64,000 nt of DNA, from NCBI GenBank assembly GCA_002426795.1, contig DINQ01000020.1, positions 505,017 to 569,016 of the forward strand, in the 5' to 3' direction. The position numbers and the translations under genes are program-made. Position 1 is the stretch's first letter; every line of letters begins with the position of its first letter. The notes under the pieces are model-generated. The model saw only the letters and a list, made by a program, of their open reading frames with translations, had not been told where the DNA came from and did no database searches. The DNA comes from Bacteroidales bacterium UBA5536. Lineage in GTDB: Bacteria; Bacteroidota; Bacteroidia; Bacteroidales; F082. This document shows, one piece after another, positions 8,774 through 18,295 of the stretch.

Positions 8774-11700
8774 TTACCTTTTAATGACAATCCGTTCGAT
8801 GCCATTGGTATGCGCTGAGCGGAGGTTGACTAGGTATGTTCCATTGTTCAGGTGAGATAAATCTAAATTGAATGTAGGCTGCACATTCAGGTTGACAGAC
8901 TCTTGATATACAACTTCTCCAAGCAGATCGGTGACGATGAGCTCCGCTTTTTGATCAGTAATCTGAGCTGTAATCAGTGTGAAAATACCATTACCCGGAT
9001 TAGGATAGAGCTTCAGATGGGATGCTGTATTTTCGCCAAGGCCAACTGTACTTGTGAGAACAATTGTAGCAGCATCAGACCAGTCGCTGTCTCCACAGTC
9101 ATTCATCGCCAAAGCTTTCACTTCAACAGTGCCTGTAAAATCCGTATTCCAGTCGACTGTCAGTTCAGTGGCTAACATGGTCAAAGTCCCGGCTTCTGAG
9201 GGCTCGAGCTGCCAGTTATAAGCTGTTGCGTTTGCCACAGCATCAATAGTGATCACCGATTGTGTTGTACTTACAAAGTCTACCGTATCTGGTGCTAATG
9301 GCATAGATGGGGCCATTGGAGCGTAGTTCAAATCAATGTTGGCAGTGCCTTCACCAATATTTGAACATCCAAAGTTGTCGGTGACTGATGCAAGCGAAAA
9401 TATCATGGGCTCGTTTGCCATCATTTCCATTGTATAAGGTGATGACGGGATTTCATAGGTTCCCATTCCATCAGCCATTTCAACTGACCAGGGGGCAGAA
9501 CCAGTAAGACTGATGGTCATTTCGGCCATTGTGCCTTCGCATACTGTTTGACTGCCTTCGAGTACAGCTGTGGGGAGTTCGTGGAAACTGAGCAAAAGAC
9601 TAGCAGCAGCATCTTCGCAACTACCAGCTCCCACTGCAGTGAGGGTGAGTGTAACGCTTCCGTTGGTATAATCTGCTTCGCTTGGAACATAAACCGGATG
9701 CAAAGCCGAAGCGTCATCGAAAGTTCCACTTCCCGAAGTACTCCACATTAAGTCTGTGTAATAATTTGCCTCTGATGCCTCAAGCGTAAAATCAGCACCT
9801 TGACAGATCATGGCGTTAACACCTGCAGTTGCTTCTGGCATTGGACTGATTGTGAGAATCAAAGAGGTTTCGAATGTGCTGCTTTCGCCAGTAACAACCA
9901 ATGTCAGCGTCACACTTCCTGAGACGATATCCTCATCACTGGGATAATACACCGGATCGAGGATTGCTGCATCGCTGAATGAGCCGGTTCCGGAAGTTTC
10001 CCAAAGCAGGCTTACAAAATTTGTGGCTGTTGCGTTCAGCTGAAAATCATCTCCCTGACAAATTGTTGCATCGGCGCCAGCCCAACCTGTTGTAGAAATG
10101 CTGGCAGGTAAAACAATGTAATCAACATATGCAGCATCACTTCCGTTCGACACCGAGCCATCTTTCATGTATTCCCATTTAAATGTATGCATGCCAGCTG
10201 TAACTGGATATACAACACGACTCCAATCAGCTTCGCCTGACCATTCGCCAACTTTATTGTTGTCGATATAGAATCGCATAAAGTCATAGCCAGACTCAGA
10301 TGAAACTTTGCGATAGAAAGAGATGCTGTCGTCAACGCTGACTTCATATTGCAGCAACATTTGTGTTGATTGGCTGTGTGTAATGCCTCCTGATTTGGCT
10401 GCATAGCTTCCTTCGTATACTTCACCATCAGACACAGTCCATGGTTGATTACCACTTAAGGTCCAATCAAATGCAGAGAAATCTCCGGTTTCAAAATCTT
10501 CAAGTACCAATCCAACTTTTACAACAAAATCTTTGCTGGCAGCATAAGCGTCTGAACCAACTATGCAATTTAGTTCAACGGCTGTTCCAACCGGTGCTGA
10601 GGGGCTGACTGTAATCTCGAAAGATGCTTGTGTATATGCGCCACCTGCAACTTCAGGAACACTCCAACTGCCTTCGTTGACTGTAACAAAGGGATTGTTT
10701 AAAGTCAGTTCTCCTGTAACATCCATAGCAGTGCTGCTACCAACATTGCCGAAATTGATGATAACTTCTACAGTTTCACCTGGATCGAGACGGCCATTGC
10801 TGTTTCCATTGATGTCATCGGCAATCATCAGGCTGCCGATCTCGAAAGCAGGTGCATGGGCTGCAAGGCTGAAGCTGCTTTCCCAGGTATTGTCGTTGTT
10901 GCTGACAGTGAGAGTGAAGTTAATCAGCTCGTTATCTGGGATGTCACTGGCTACATCGAATGCAAATGCATCAGCAATAAATTTTTCTTCACCGACCTCA
11001 ACAGAGCCATAAGTTTCAGAGGCATCTGTCAGGGTAACATAGTTGTTGTCGGTTGACAAAGTAGCTTCGAGACCCTCTGCAACTGCAACGCCGAGGTTTT
11101 CGATGGTTACGCCAAGCCCAATAGATTCGCCATAGTCAACAAGTCCGTTGTTGTTTCCAGCAGCGTCATTTACGTCGTAAGAAACGTAAGCAATGAATGG
11201 GCCTTCTGCAGGAATTACCTCAATCTGACTCAGGTAAGTGACTTTATTATAGCCAAATACTGCGATATTGAGCATGCCTACATCAGCAAGAGCAGGGAAG
11301 CTCAGATTGGCTACACCGCCTTGAACATAGGCAGTACTTAGAATTTCGCCATCCAGCGTGAGGCAAACAATAGCGTTTTCAGCATCAGCGTTCACCGACA
11401 ATTCGGTCATGCCCAGAAACAAAGTTGATGCATGCGAAATAGTCATTGGCTGTGGTACAGCTGTGCGCATGGTCATCGAAGGATCACCAAATAAAATCCA
11501 GGTGTCGTGCGTTGACTGACCCGAACTTCCGTGCAGATCGATCATTTTCATGCTTCCATTGATGCTGTTTCCACCCAATGTTCTTTTGATGTTGTTGGCA
11601 TAGCCCTCAGCCAAAATGGTTACCATTTCGTCCTGACCTGTCATTGGTGGCTGCCAGGGCTGAGAAATCCATGACATCATGGTGCCGATAGCGCCGGTTG

Positions 11701-13219
11701 GTAAGCCGTTGTGGGTCGCACGGGTCCAGGTTTCTGCAAAGCATGTGCCATTGGTAAACTTCCCGTTGTCGCAGGCAACAGCCCAGATAACAGGCCAGCG
11801 ATCTGTGTTTGTAAGGGCTTCTACGTTTGCAGTACTATAACCGGCAACACTCCAGCTGTTTTGTGATCCGTGATTGCAGTAGTCAATGATACTGGTTCCG
11901 TCATTGATGCGCTGTGAAATTTGCGCAGCAGTTGTGTTCGTTAAACCAGGTACATTTCCATCATATTCGCGGTGAACCGTTGTATAGGTGTAGTTTAGAA
12001 GTGTATCGCGAATGTAATCAATATGTACATAGTCAGCTTCGCCACCATTATGTCCGTTTCCGGCACCTTCATTACGGGCAACGCCAGTACCAACGCTTAC
12101 CCATGTTGCAGTCTCGTCGAGATCACGTTCGTAAGTAATGACGCGCTGAACCATTGTTTCAACATGTGATGCAGCTTCGGCCGAAAAACGTCCAATAAAC
12201 AACTCATTATATGAATCATTACCAGCCAGATAACCATAATAATTGTCAGAGTAACCACCAGAACTGCTGTTGTTGTAGCTTGGAACATATTGGTGATCGC
12301 CAACAAGTAACACGTGTGTCAATCCGTTGGTGTTATAATAATCAGTAATAAAAGCTTTGATGGTTGCGGGGGTTGATCCTACGTCTGCCACATCAAACAT
12401 TTCGATTGGCCTGCCAATGGTTTTTTTCCACTCAACAAAAGGTTGCATGGCATCCATGTAGGGTCCGTAACAGATTACAATCATATTGCCTTCTTCTTCT
12501 AGAACGGGATACCTGTTGCGGGCTTCAGCGTAGTTAATGAACTGACGGCCATAAAGATACTTGAATTCCGGATCCATTTTGATTTGAGGCGCAGTGCGCG
12601 TAAACTGGTTTTCGCCTCCATCTCCGGTTTTGTACATTTCTACACTAAGGTGATGATAGACCCTAAGTGTTTTTGTTACAGGGTTATAACTAAATGGGTT
12701 GATGGTCACTGCCTGCCCCCTGTAGTTACGAAGGATATAGGGCTGTTGCAAATGGCTCTGAGTTGATGGATAGAAACTGTTTTCTTCATACATTGTGCCG
12801 TAAGAATAAGGAACAGTTGCCGGGTCGATTTGACGACTAAAATTGCCTTTAGATGGTGCAATTTCAATGTTTTCGAAATCAGTAAACTGACTATCAAGGA
12901 TCCTGACGTCCATTTGGGCGTGATCACCAATAACAGCTGAAACAGCATAGAGTGGCAAATCCGGAGCTCCTTCTTCGAGCATGGAGACCATTTTTGGCAC
13001 ACTCACAATAGCTGCTTTACCACGTGGGGTTGTTACATTACTTGTGTAAAATCCGGCGATGTCGAAATTAATGACAATCTGGTTCTCACTGCTCGAAACA
13101 AGTTGTTGCTTGATTGCTGTGGGGTTGTTGCTACTGATCGGGTGCCATTGCTGGCCAAAAACCACGATCGAAAGCAAGAAAAAAGTACTAATAAGGGTAA
13201 ACTGTTTTTTCATGGGCAT
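8774..13219 (-). CDS. Gingipain-like C25 cysteine protease with T9SS sorting domain (1481 aa)
   Basis: Exported multidomain endopeptidase. A signal peptide (about 1-22; ATG at 13213 is an equally good start) is followed by a C25 propeptide (about 30-230) and a caspase-like catalytic domain (about 240-590). The catalytic pair is His450 in YCNHGSQNSW and Cys483 in WAVACDNGKF, 33 residues apart as in RgpB (H211/C244). Next come two CARDB-like beta domains each opening with an Asp/Asn/Gly-rich loop (about 681 and 800), a jelly-roll domain like cleaved-adhesin/MAM folds (about 905-1045), PKD-like repeats (about 1050-1395) and a type-A T9SS sorting domain (about 1405-1481, LKLYPNPGNG to IERIVIKR). 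It should be surface-anchored or released. It follows a second C25 gene, with a hairpin between them. Confidence 0.92.
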   Translation of the reverse strand: MPMKKQFTLISTFFLLSIVVFGQQWHPISSNNPTAIKQQLVSSSENQIVINFDIAGFYTSNVTTPRGKAAIVSVPKMVSMLEEGAPDLPLYAVSAVIGDHAQMDVRILDSQFTDFENIEIAPSKGNFSRQIDPATVPYSYGTMYEENSFYPSTQSHLQQPYILRNYRGQAVTINPFSYNPVTKTLRVYHHLSVEMYKTGDGGENQFTRTAPQIKMDPEFKYLYGRQFINYAEARNRYPVLEEEGNMIVICYGPYMDAMQPFVEWKKTIGRPIEMFDVADVGSTPATIKAFITDYYNTNGLTHVLLVGDHQYVPSYNNSSSGGYSDNYYGYLAGNDSYNELFIGRFSAEAASHVETMVQRVITYERDLDETATWVSVGTGVARNEGAGNGHNGGEADYVHIDYIRDTLLNYTYTTVHREYDGNVPGLTNTTAAQISQRINDGTSIIDYCNHGSQNSWSVAGYSTANVEALTNTDRWPVIWAVACDNGKFTNGTCFAETWTRATHNGLPTGAIGTMMSWISQPWQPPMTGQDEMVTILAEGYANNIKRTLGGNSINGSMKMIDLHGSSGQSTHDTWILFGDPSMTMRTAVPQPMTISHASTLFLGMTELSVNADAENAIVCLTLDGEILSTAYVQGGVANLSFPALADVGMLNIAVFGYNKVTYLSQIEVIPAEGPFIAYVSYDVNDAAGNNNGLVDYGESIGLGVTIENLGVAVAEGLEATLSTDNNYVTLTDASETYGSVEVGEEKFIADAFAFDVASDIPDNELINFTLTVSNNDNTWESSFSLAAHAPAFEIGSLMIADDINGNSNGRLDPGETVEVIINFGNVGSSTAMDVTGELTLNNPFVTVNEGSWSVPEVAGGAYTQASFEITVSPSAPVGTAVELNCIVGSDAYAASKDFVVKVGLVLEDFETGDFSAFDWTLSGNQPWTVSDGEVYEGSYAAKSGGITHSQSTQMLLQYEVSVDDSISFYRKVSSESGYDFMRFYIDNNKVGEWSGEADWSRVVYPVTAGMHTFKWEYMKDGSVSNGSDAAYVDYIVLPASISTTGWAGADATICQGDDFQLNATATNFVSLLWETSGTGSFSDAAILDPVYYPSDEDIVSGSVTLTLVVTGESSTFETSLILTISPMPEATAGVNAMICQGADFTLEASEANYYTDLMWSTSGSGTFDDASALHPVYVPSEADYTNGSVTLTLTAVGAGSCEDAAASLLLSFHELPTAVLEGSQTVCEGTMAEMTISLTGSAPWSVEMADGMGTYEIPSSPYTMEMMANEPMIFSLASVTDNFGCSNIGEGTANIDLNYAPMAPSMPLAPDTVDFVSTTQSVITIDAVANATAYNWQLEPSEAGTLTMLATELTVDWNTDFTGTVEVKALAMNDCGDSDWSDAATIVLTSTVGLGENTASHLKLYPNPGNGIFTLITAQITDQKAELIVTDLLGEVVYQESVNLNVQPTFNLDLSHLNNGTYLVNLRSAHTNGIERIVIKR

Positions 13220-13233
13220 TTCGGTATTAAAAA

Positions 13234-13269
13234 GAAATTGTACTGACTCAAGAGAGCCAGTACAATTTC
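13234..13269 (-). terminator. Hairpin between the two C25 protease genes
   Basis: A perfect 12-bp inverted repeat (GAAATTGTACTG / CAGTACAATTTC) with a 12-base loop lies in the 64-bp gap. On the minus strand the stem is followed by a T-rich run (TTTCTTTTTAA). It could be a terminator or an attenuator that lowers expression of the downstream protease; no separate -7 box for that gene is visible in the gap. Confidence 0.7.
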
Positions 13270-13283
13270 ACATTGATTTAGCA

Positions 13284-16200
13284 TTATTGAATCACTACTT
13301 TATGAATTTCAACATTTGCACCTGTATTTACACGCAGGTAGTAAATGCCTTTTGCATAAGCAGTTAAATTGATTTTCTCAATTTCTGAACCGGCAAATTG
13401 TCCGATCGATTTCGAATAGACGGCCTGGCCCTGATAATTAAGCAATACATAGTCAAACTGTGTAGCTTTTCCGGAAATGGCAACATTCAGCACATTGGTT
13501 GCCGGATTTGGATAAACGTACACGTTTAGTTTGTTTGATAGTTCATTGAGTCCTGTGCAGGGATCAAATGTAACGGTAATCTCGTCTTCAACTGAGCAGC
13601 CGTTGATGTCGGTAGCAATCACTGAATAGGTCTGTGAACCGAAGCCAATTCCTGTTGAATCTACTTCAATCACTGCAGTGGTTTGTCCGCCAGGCATCCA
13701 CAAATAAGATTCACCATTTTCGATGGTAGCATCCAAGGTTATCACGTAAGGTTCACAAACGATGGTGTCGTTGCCCAGTTCGAGCATTGGCATTGGGTTC
13801 ACAACCAGGGTATACTCTACTTCAATTGTGGTCTCACCGTCGTCAATTGTACAGGTATAAGTTGTGGTTTCTGATGGGGTTGCAAGGGGCATCATGGCGG
13901 TTGGGTCGTTCAGGCTTTCAGCCGGTGTCCAGGTGCAGCTATAGTTACCTGTGCCGCCAACAGCATGCGGGTTGAGCACAGCAGATCCGCCTTCGCACAA
14001 TTCCTCAGGTGTTGATGTGATGTTTGCTGACAAAGCCTGGTCGATGAAGCAGCTGACTTCAGCATGCCAACCTGATTTAGTGACAGAGCCATCAGAAGTA
14101 AAGCGGAAAGTAAGTGCACCGGTTTCGTTAGATGCCTGAACCAATCCGGGACTGGTTGTTCCATGGAATGGACTGCCTGCAATTTGAGGTGCCATGGTGT
14201 TGGCGCCGTCATAGATATAAAGATAGTCGTATCCACTTTCGGTTTCGAAAGTGATAAAGTCAACTTTCATGATTCCACCTTCCATGGTCGGATTAAATGT
14301 CATTGTGAAGCTTTCGTCGTTTCCATATTCACCAGAAGCTCCGCCTGAATCAAAGTAGTTACCTACGCAGGTTTCTTCAGTGCCATTCGTCATCAGGAAG
14401 TCGGGAATAAGACCAACTACCACAACAGCTGACTGGTTGGCAGTATAAACGCCAGAGGGTCCAGCGGCTGCAGTCATATTGAGGTTAACAGGATAGCCAA
14501 TTGGAGAGTCAGCGCTGGCTGTTACATTAAATGAAAGCTCAGCAGTTCCACCAGCTTCCAGGTCTGTTAACTCAGCAGTGGCTTCGTTAATGGTTACCAT
14601 TGGGTCAGTCGAAACCATTGTCATCATCACGTCGCTTACATCACTATCACCGGTATTTGAGATATGAACCAAAAGATTTGCGGTTTCACCCGGATCAAGG
14701 ATGCCATCTCCATTGCCAGCAGCATCATCAATGGTTACTTCGTTTTCAATTTCAAGCTCAGGAGCATATAGAGTAATCATCATGTTGCTTGTCCAGGTAT
14801 CAGTACCGTCGGTTGCCTCAATGACAAATGCTGCTACATGCTGATTTTCAACGAAATTAGCAACTTCAAATGTGAATGCATCTACGACTGTAGCACTTTC
14901 GCCATTAACGATAGGACCAAACTCTATTGAAGGAGCGCTGGTGAGGGCAATGTACGCATCAGTTCCGGTTACTGTAGCTGTGATAGCTGCAGATGGATCG
15001 GCACCAACATTTTTCATGGTTACATCCAGACTGACATTTTCGCTGTAATCAACCATGCCGTTGTTGTTTCCGGTGGCATCATTAATTGAATAGCCATCAA
15101 GTACTACATATGGTCCTTCGAGGGCTGCAGCTGGAACCTGTGCCATGTAGGGGATAAATTGTGGTTTGGTAACAACAATGTCAACCATTCCCGAAGAAAG
15201 GATAGGGTCAATCTCAACTTCGACAACACCAGTTGCACCTACAAGTGCTGATCCGTGAAGCACGCCATCTTTAGAAATACCTACGTAAGAACCTGGCTCA
15301 GCAGTTACTTCATAGGTATCGAGACCGATGGGCATAATTGGGAGGTGAGATACAGTATTTGTACTTCCCTGGGTGTGATAAATCATAATCGATGGGTCAC
15401 CGATGACATTATAGGCCTGCCAGTAATAAAGCGGACTTGAATGAGAAGGATAGCCTTGAACCTGAACTTCGGTAACAGCCAGGTTTCCTACAAATACCAT
15501 AGCACCTGTAGAAACATAATCACTTACAAAAGGGCCATCATATGCGCCCCAGGATGTTTCTTCATAGGTAGGAACGTAACCGTCATTGTTTCCCTGGATC
15601 GGGAAGGCTCCAACTGACCAGTAGAAATCTTCAAACCAATATGAACTGGGCGATGAACCAATATAGCAAACAGCTCCTTTATTGGCAGCCCGCATCCATG
15701 TTTCGCCAATACATTCAGGGTAGCCAAAGTCGGCTGCCAAACAGCAATTACCAACAGCCAATGGGTATTTATCCTGATTGGTGAAGGCATTTACCTGCGA
15801 CTGTGAAAGGTTAGGGTCGCCCCATGAAGTTTCGCTACAGTGAGCAGTATAGTTGATAAAGCTTACTGCAATTCTTTCGGGTGAGTAACATCCCGTATAA
15901 GGACTGGTCAGATAAGTATAAATGTTGTCATATCCATGATCTGCGTTGAAGTAGTTTTCTGTTCCATACTCAACTGTTGGTTGTCCAACCCGTGGGTTCC
16001 ATGTCCCGTCGGCACCAGCAATAAGAGTTACATCGTCAAGGTAAGTTGGATCTGAGAACTCGTATTGCTCATAATACAATGTCTTGTCAATGTACGGTTG
16101 CAGCTGGGTTGTATTGGTGGCAGAAAAACGGCCATAGTACATCTCCGGGAAATAGTCACCATCAACACTGCCATAATACAGGTCAGTCATTTTTCCTGAG

Positions 16201-17219
16201 GAAGAACCTTGTGTAGCTGGGATTTGTGGTGTGTCACCAACGAAAAGCACGAAGCTTGGTGCGGGATCTTCGGGTGTACCAGCATTGTACTGGTCATGAA
16301 CGAAAGTTTGAATCTGATTGTAAGTGGTTCCAATCACATCAGTGTAGGCAACTACTACATTAAAGCCTTTTTTGGTTTTCCATTCGATAAAAGGCACCAG
16401 GCTGTTTTCGAACATGCGGTCAGAAACGATGAGATATTTTACAGGATATTTTGTTAAATCTGGATGTTCGGGATATTCCCTGTTTGTCGGGCGATTCAGG
16501 AAAGCTTGCTGTAAAGCGCTGAAATAAGGAGAGTAAGTAGATTCTTTGACGTACTCAGTGAGTTCGAGATCAGCATTTTGAAAGCTCACTTTAACTTCAA
16601 TGTCATTATAAACACGGATGATTCCCTGAACAGGATTGTAGCTTACCGGCGCAACTGTCAGGCGGGCAATGCGATAGCTGCGCATAACACCCAATACTTC
16701 AACAGAAGCAAGTTCGGGTTCAATGAACGCATCTTTTTGATAGGCTTTTTTGTCGTATTCAAAAACCACTTCGTCAATTGACTGATCCTTGCGCATAGAG
16801 GGCTGAACTGGCATAATCAGATGATTGATACCATAATCACTTAATTTGTATTCAGTTACTGTGTAGTTTACCACACTTACTGATACTTCTGCGCCAAACG
16901 GAATTTCGATGAGCTCTTTTGTGGCAGGAAGTTTTGGTTCTCCAATATTTCCAACAGAAAAAGCTCCATCAATTGCAATCTCGTTAAAGATGCCTTTTTC
17001 AGAAGAAACCTGAAAAGTCTTGATTCCGTTGTAGCTGAAATTTGCTTCAAACTGTTGCATGTTGTCTTCAACAACATTGACGCCAGCTGAAGTCTTTCCG
17101 AAATCAATGGCAAGATCTTGTGCCATCGAGGTAAAACTAAAAAGCAAGCCCATCAGCAGGATGCAACTTGCTACTAACATTTTTTTGCCAAAGGCAAAAT
17201 CATTGTAAAATTTTTTCAT
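13284..17219 (-). CDS. Gingipain-like C25 cysteine protease with CUB domain and T9SS sorting domain (1311 aa)
   Basis: Exported endopeptidase with a signal peptide (about 1-34, ending SMAQ), a C25 propeptide (to about 240) and a caspase-like catalytic domain. His460 in NYTAHCSETSW and Cys493 in VGNCCLAADFG again lie 33 residues apart. Two CARDB-like domains open with NDATGNNNGMVDYSE (about 711) and DDAAGNGDGILDPGE (about 830). A CUB domain (about 948-1058: CVGNYFDSGG, YDYLYIYDG, FTSDGSVTKSGW) precedes a PKD-like module (about 1063-1140) and a type-A T9SS sorting domain (about 1235-1311, VYVYPNPATN to IHKVVIQ). Substrate specificity cannot be read from the motifs. It is probably the promoter-proximal gene of the pair. 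Confidence 0.92.
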   Translation of the reverse strand: MKKFYNDFAFGKKMLVASCILLMGLLFSFTSMAQDLAIDFGKTSAGVNVVEDNMQQFEANFSYNGIKTFQVSSEKGIFNEIAIDGAFSVGNIGEPKLPATKELIEIPFGAEVSVSVVNYTVTEYKLSDYGINHLIMPVQPSMRKDQSIDEVVFEYDKKAYQKDAFIEPELASVEVLGVMRSYRIARLTVAPVSYNPVQGIIRVYNDIEVKVSFQNADLELTEYVKESTYSPYFSALQQAFLNRPTNREYPEHPDLTKYPVKYLIVSDRMFENSLVPFIEWKTKKGFNVVVAYTDVIGTTYNQIQTFVHDQYNAGTPEDPAPSFVLFVGDTPQIPATQGSSSGKMTDLYYGSVDGDYFPEMYYGRFSATNTTQLQPYIDKTLYYEQYEFSDPTYLDDVTLIAGADGTWNPRVGQPTVEYGTENYFNADHGYDNIYTYLTSPYTGCYSPERIAVSFINYTAHCSETSWGDPNLSQSQVNAFTNQDKYPLAVGNCCLAADFGYPECIGETWMRAANKGAVCYIGSSPSSYWFEDFYWSVGAFPIQGNNDGYVPTYEETSWGAYDGPFVSDYVSTGAMVFVGNLAVTEVQVQGYPSHSSPLYYWQAYNVIGDPSIMIYHTQGSTNTVSHLPIMPIGLDTYEVTAEPGSYVGISKDGVLHGSALVGATGVVEVEIDPILSSGMVDIVVTKPQFIPYMAQVPAAALEGPYVVLDGYSINDATGNNNGMVDYSENVSLDVTMKNVGADPSAAITATVTGTDAYIALTSAPSIEFGPIVNGESATVVDAFTFEVANFVENQHVAAFVIEATDGTDTWTSNMMITLYAPELEIENEVTIDDAAGNGDGILDPGETANLLVHISNTGDSDVSDVMMTMVSTDPMVTINEATAELTDLEAGGTAELSFNVTASADSPIGYPVNLNMTAAAGPSGVYTANQSAVVVVGLIPDFLMTNGTEETCVGNYFDSGGASGEYGNDESFTMTFNPTMEGGIMKVDFITFETESGYDYLYIYDGANTMAPQIAGSPFHGTTSPGLVQASNETGALTFRFTSDGSVTKSGWHAEVSCFIDQALSANITSTPEELCEGGSAVLNPHAVGGTGNYSCTWTPAESLNDPTAMMPLATPSETTTYTCTIDDGETTIEVEYTLVVNPMPMLELGNDTIVCEPYVITLDATIENGESYLWMPGGQTTAVIEVDSTGIGFGSQTYSVIATDINGCSVEDEITVTFDPCTGLNELSNKLNVYVYPNPATNVLNVAISGKATQFDYVLLNYQGQAVYSKSIGQFAGSEIEKINLTAYAKGIYYLRVNTGANVEIHKVVIQ

Positions 17220-17279
17220 TTTGGTTTACATTTAATCAATAAGTGTGTTTAACGATTCAATAAAATACACAATCGCCTA

Positions 17280-17287
17280 CAAATTTA
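17280..17287 (-). promoter_or_regulatory. -7 promoter box upstream of the CUB-type C25 protease
   Basis: CAAATTTA on the plus strand reads TAAATTTG on the minus strand, an exact TAnnTTTG match about 60 bases before the ATG at 17219. The rest of the 17220-17425 gap shows only a weak 6-bp inverted repeat near 17387-17407. Confidence 0.45.
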
Positions 17288-17425
17288 GATCATTTTTATT
17301 AAAAAAAGGATAAAAAGTAGCCAAAATCATCAAAGGATGAGCAATAAAAGACAATGAATAGACACCTTTGATTGGGGTCAATGACAACCTAAATCAGAAA
17401 AAGGTTGGATGAGAAATCCTGAAAT

Positions 17426-18295
17426 TTATTTAGCTGAATCAAAAGCCATTAGATAAGCTAAGGCCTCCAGGTACTGGCCATTTTCGATAAGCTTTCTAGC
17501 CTGAAGAAACATTTTTTCTTTGTTTCCTGGTTTTTCATTTCTCATCTGAACCAATTCCAACTCGTTCGGATCTGGTAACTTTTCAACGTTTCCCAACAAT
17601 CCCAAATGGTTTCCGGTTAGGAAAGGAGAGTGTTTGATGAAATCGGGAAGACTGTCGATGCCTATGCCCAAACGAGATAGTGGCTTTGGAACCAGAAATT
17701 TGGCCTGACCAGACGTTCTCACATAATAGTCGCCTCCAAGCCGACCAACCAAATCTATTTTGTCAACATCAACCTCACCATGGTCATCTAAAATGCCTTC
17801 AACAATATGCATTTTCACAATCTCGCATATGACCAGGTTTCCTGCACCCGGACCATCTCCGGTTTCAATGACTTGCCTCACTTTACACTCAAACTGTACG
17901 GGCGATTCTTTCACCCTGAAAGGCCTCACCTTCAATGAAGCAAGTGGTGTTAAACCTGATTTTAAAAATTCATTCACTCCTTTCGGATACTCTGTGCTGG
18001 CTAAGCTCATCTGCTGTACCATGTCATAATTCACCATATTGATCACCACCTCAGGCACTTCTATTATGTTTTGAAATGTGTGCTTGGTGGTGTTATCACG
18101 GCCGCGCCTCGATGGCGAAAAAATAAGTGTGGTTGGGTTAACACCAAAAGCATTGAAAAAACTAAAGGGTGAGAGGTTGGGATTGCCTTCTTTGTCGACT
18201 GTACTGGCAAAAGCGATAGGTCGTGGTGCGATACTTCCCAATATTAGGCGATGCAGCTTCTGTTGATTAAACAGTTGAGGATCAATTGTCATCAT
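17426..18295 (-). CDS. Flavin reductase-like protein (DIM6/NTAB family)
   Basis: 289 residues with an FMN-binding split-barrel fold: LGSIAPRPIAFASTVDKEG and NLSPFSFFNAFG (about 20-50), then FSPSRRGRDNTTKHT (about 60-74). Members bind FMN and reduce free flavin or act as small flavoenzymes. The role in this operon is unknown. Its ATG at 18295 overlaps the fumarylacetoacetase stop by 4 bases, so it is translationally coupled to tyrosine catabolism; the ATG at 18292 is an alternative start. It is the last gene of the hmgA-hpd-fahA operon. Confidence 0.85.
   Translation of the reverse strand: MMTIDPQLFNQQKLHRLILGSIAPRPIAFASTVDKEGNPNLSPFSFFNAFGVNPTTLIFSPSRRGRDNTTKHTFQNIIEVPEVVINMVNYDMVQQMSLASTEYPKGVNEFLKSGLTPLASLKVRPFRVKESPVQFECKVRQVIETGDGPGAGNLVICEIVKMHIVEGILDDHGEVDVDKIDLVGRLGGDYYVRTSGQAKFLVPKPLSRLGIGIDSLPDFIKHSPFLTGNHLGLLGNVEKLPDPNELELVQMRNEKPGNKEKMFLQARKLIENGQYLEALAYLMAFDSAK

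Noticed and set aside
10563..11012. Plus-strand reading frame of 149 codons inside the C25 protease gene
   Set aside because: Low-complexity Ser/Leu/Thr product that mirrors the repetitive beta domains on the other strand.
17387..17407. Inverted repeat in the gap between flavin reductase and C25 protease as a terminator
   Set aside because: Only a 6-bp stem with a long loop and no following T run.
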